In this document: in pieces, positions 63,994-64,000 of the stretch
Layout: each line of letters opens with the position of its first letter
How positions within the stretch are numbered: position 1 is the stretch's first letter
Source: Phytophthora colocasiae
Taxonomy: Eukaryota; Oomycota; Peronosporomycetes; Peronosporales; Peronosporaceae
NCBI GenBank assembly: GCA_018806915.1
Contig: JAGKQI010000020.1
Span: 248,001 to 312,000 of the forward strand
Length of the DNA stretch: 64,000 nt
Direction of reading: 5' to 3'
Made by a program: the position numbers and the translations under genes
Notes under the pieces: model-generated
Databases searched by the model: none
Told to the model about the DNA's origin: nothing
What the model saw: only the letters and a program-made list of their open reading frames with translations

Positions 63994-64000
63994 CGCCTTG
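63824..64000. repeat. Imperfect 132-bp tandem repeat in pol
   Basis: TACTGTAACCCAGTACCAG at 63824 recurs as TACTGTAACGCAGTATCAG at 63956, each followed by TCGTGTCAAGACGTTCAACG or its variant. The period is 132 bp (44 codons), so the reading frame is kept; on the minus strand both copies encode NVLTRT(G/D)T(G/A)LQYQ. The second copy runs into the window edge. Confidence 0.7.

Larger units (their letters stand above)
59082..64000 (-). mobile_element. Ty3/Gypsy chromovirus-type retrotransposon, 3-prime part, hairpin-saturated
   Basis: Read on the minus strand from the window edge: end of a protease-RT region, reverse transcriptase, RNase H, integrase, chromodomain, polypurine tract and 3-prime LTR. 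The domain order (RT-RH-IN-chromodomain) makes it a Gypsy chromovirus. The 5-prime LTR, gag and protease lie beyond the window. Perfect short hairpins fill the whole element, including the LTR. Confidence 0.9.

Noticed and set aside
63800..64000. Repeats at the right edge as a CRISPR array
   Set aside because: Only two imperfect units with a 132-bp period inside a retrotransposon gene of a eukaryote.

Overview
The window is nuclear DNA of an oomycete, most likely a Phytophthora-like member of the Peronosporales. The evidence is very short GT-AG introns (mostly 57-86 bp) with GTRNGT-type donors, tightly packed genes on both strands, a cilium gene (CFAP57), stramenopile-style domain fusions, and a right-hand end filled with Helitron, Merlin, pogo and chromovirus-type Gypsy DNA. 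The species cannot be read from the sequence. Exon borders given here come from my reading of splice sites and of homology in the translated exons; nothing was computed or searched.

Layout. 0-7.2 kb: a GNB1L/ASA1-like WD40 gene converging on a class-3 lipase gene with zinc knuckles. A 3.0-kb block holding the lipase and the tail of the WD40 gene is tandemly duplicated, and the second lipase carries two 1-bp frameshifts. 7.6-17.5 kb: an unknown gene with a DGNHR motif, VPS54 (GARP tether), SmE (splicing), a coiled-coil protein and a carnitine acyltransferase. 17.7-22.5 kb: three tandem paralogues of a secreted, cysteine/EGF-rich, probably GPI-anchored family. One is intact, one has lost its anchor frame, and one is broken by a 513-bp transposon and an 11-bp deletion. 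23.1-44.8 kb: CCDC25, neurochondrin, a RING-H2 ligase, CFAP57, a giant LRR/EF-hand/WW protein, SGF11, UBL5/Hub1, and an unusual ADF-H / ubiquitin-like / TKL-kinase fusion. 44.9-53.0 kb: a pogo-like element with perfect 21-bp TIRs, a small membrane protein, PSTK (selenocysteine pathway), a membrane metzincin, and a complete Merlin-like element with an 8-bp target duplication. 53.1-58.5 kb: a decayed Helitron with two successive 3-prime terminators. 59.1-64 kb: the 3-prime part of a chromodomain-bearing Gypsy element, running off the right edge.

Most genes are unrelated housekeeping genes arranged in convergent or divergent pairs. Two very short divergent intergenic regions (127 bp and 112 bp) look like bidirectional promoters. 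Functional themes that recur are cilia (CFAP57), membrane trafficking (VPS54), RNA splicing (SmE, UBL5) and chromatin (SGF11).

The most unusual object is the Gypsy element. From the first bases of its LTR to the window edge it is saturated with short perfect hairpins: I counted more than 70 with arms of 7-13 bp, where about 3 are expected by chance. They run through the reverse transcriptase, RNase H and integrase coding regions and are absent from flanking DNA. The same element also carries, antisense to the chromodomain end of pol, a plus-strand coding region of about 330 residues ending in a coiled coil.
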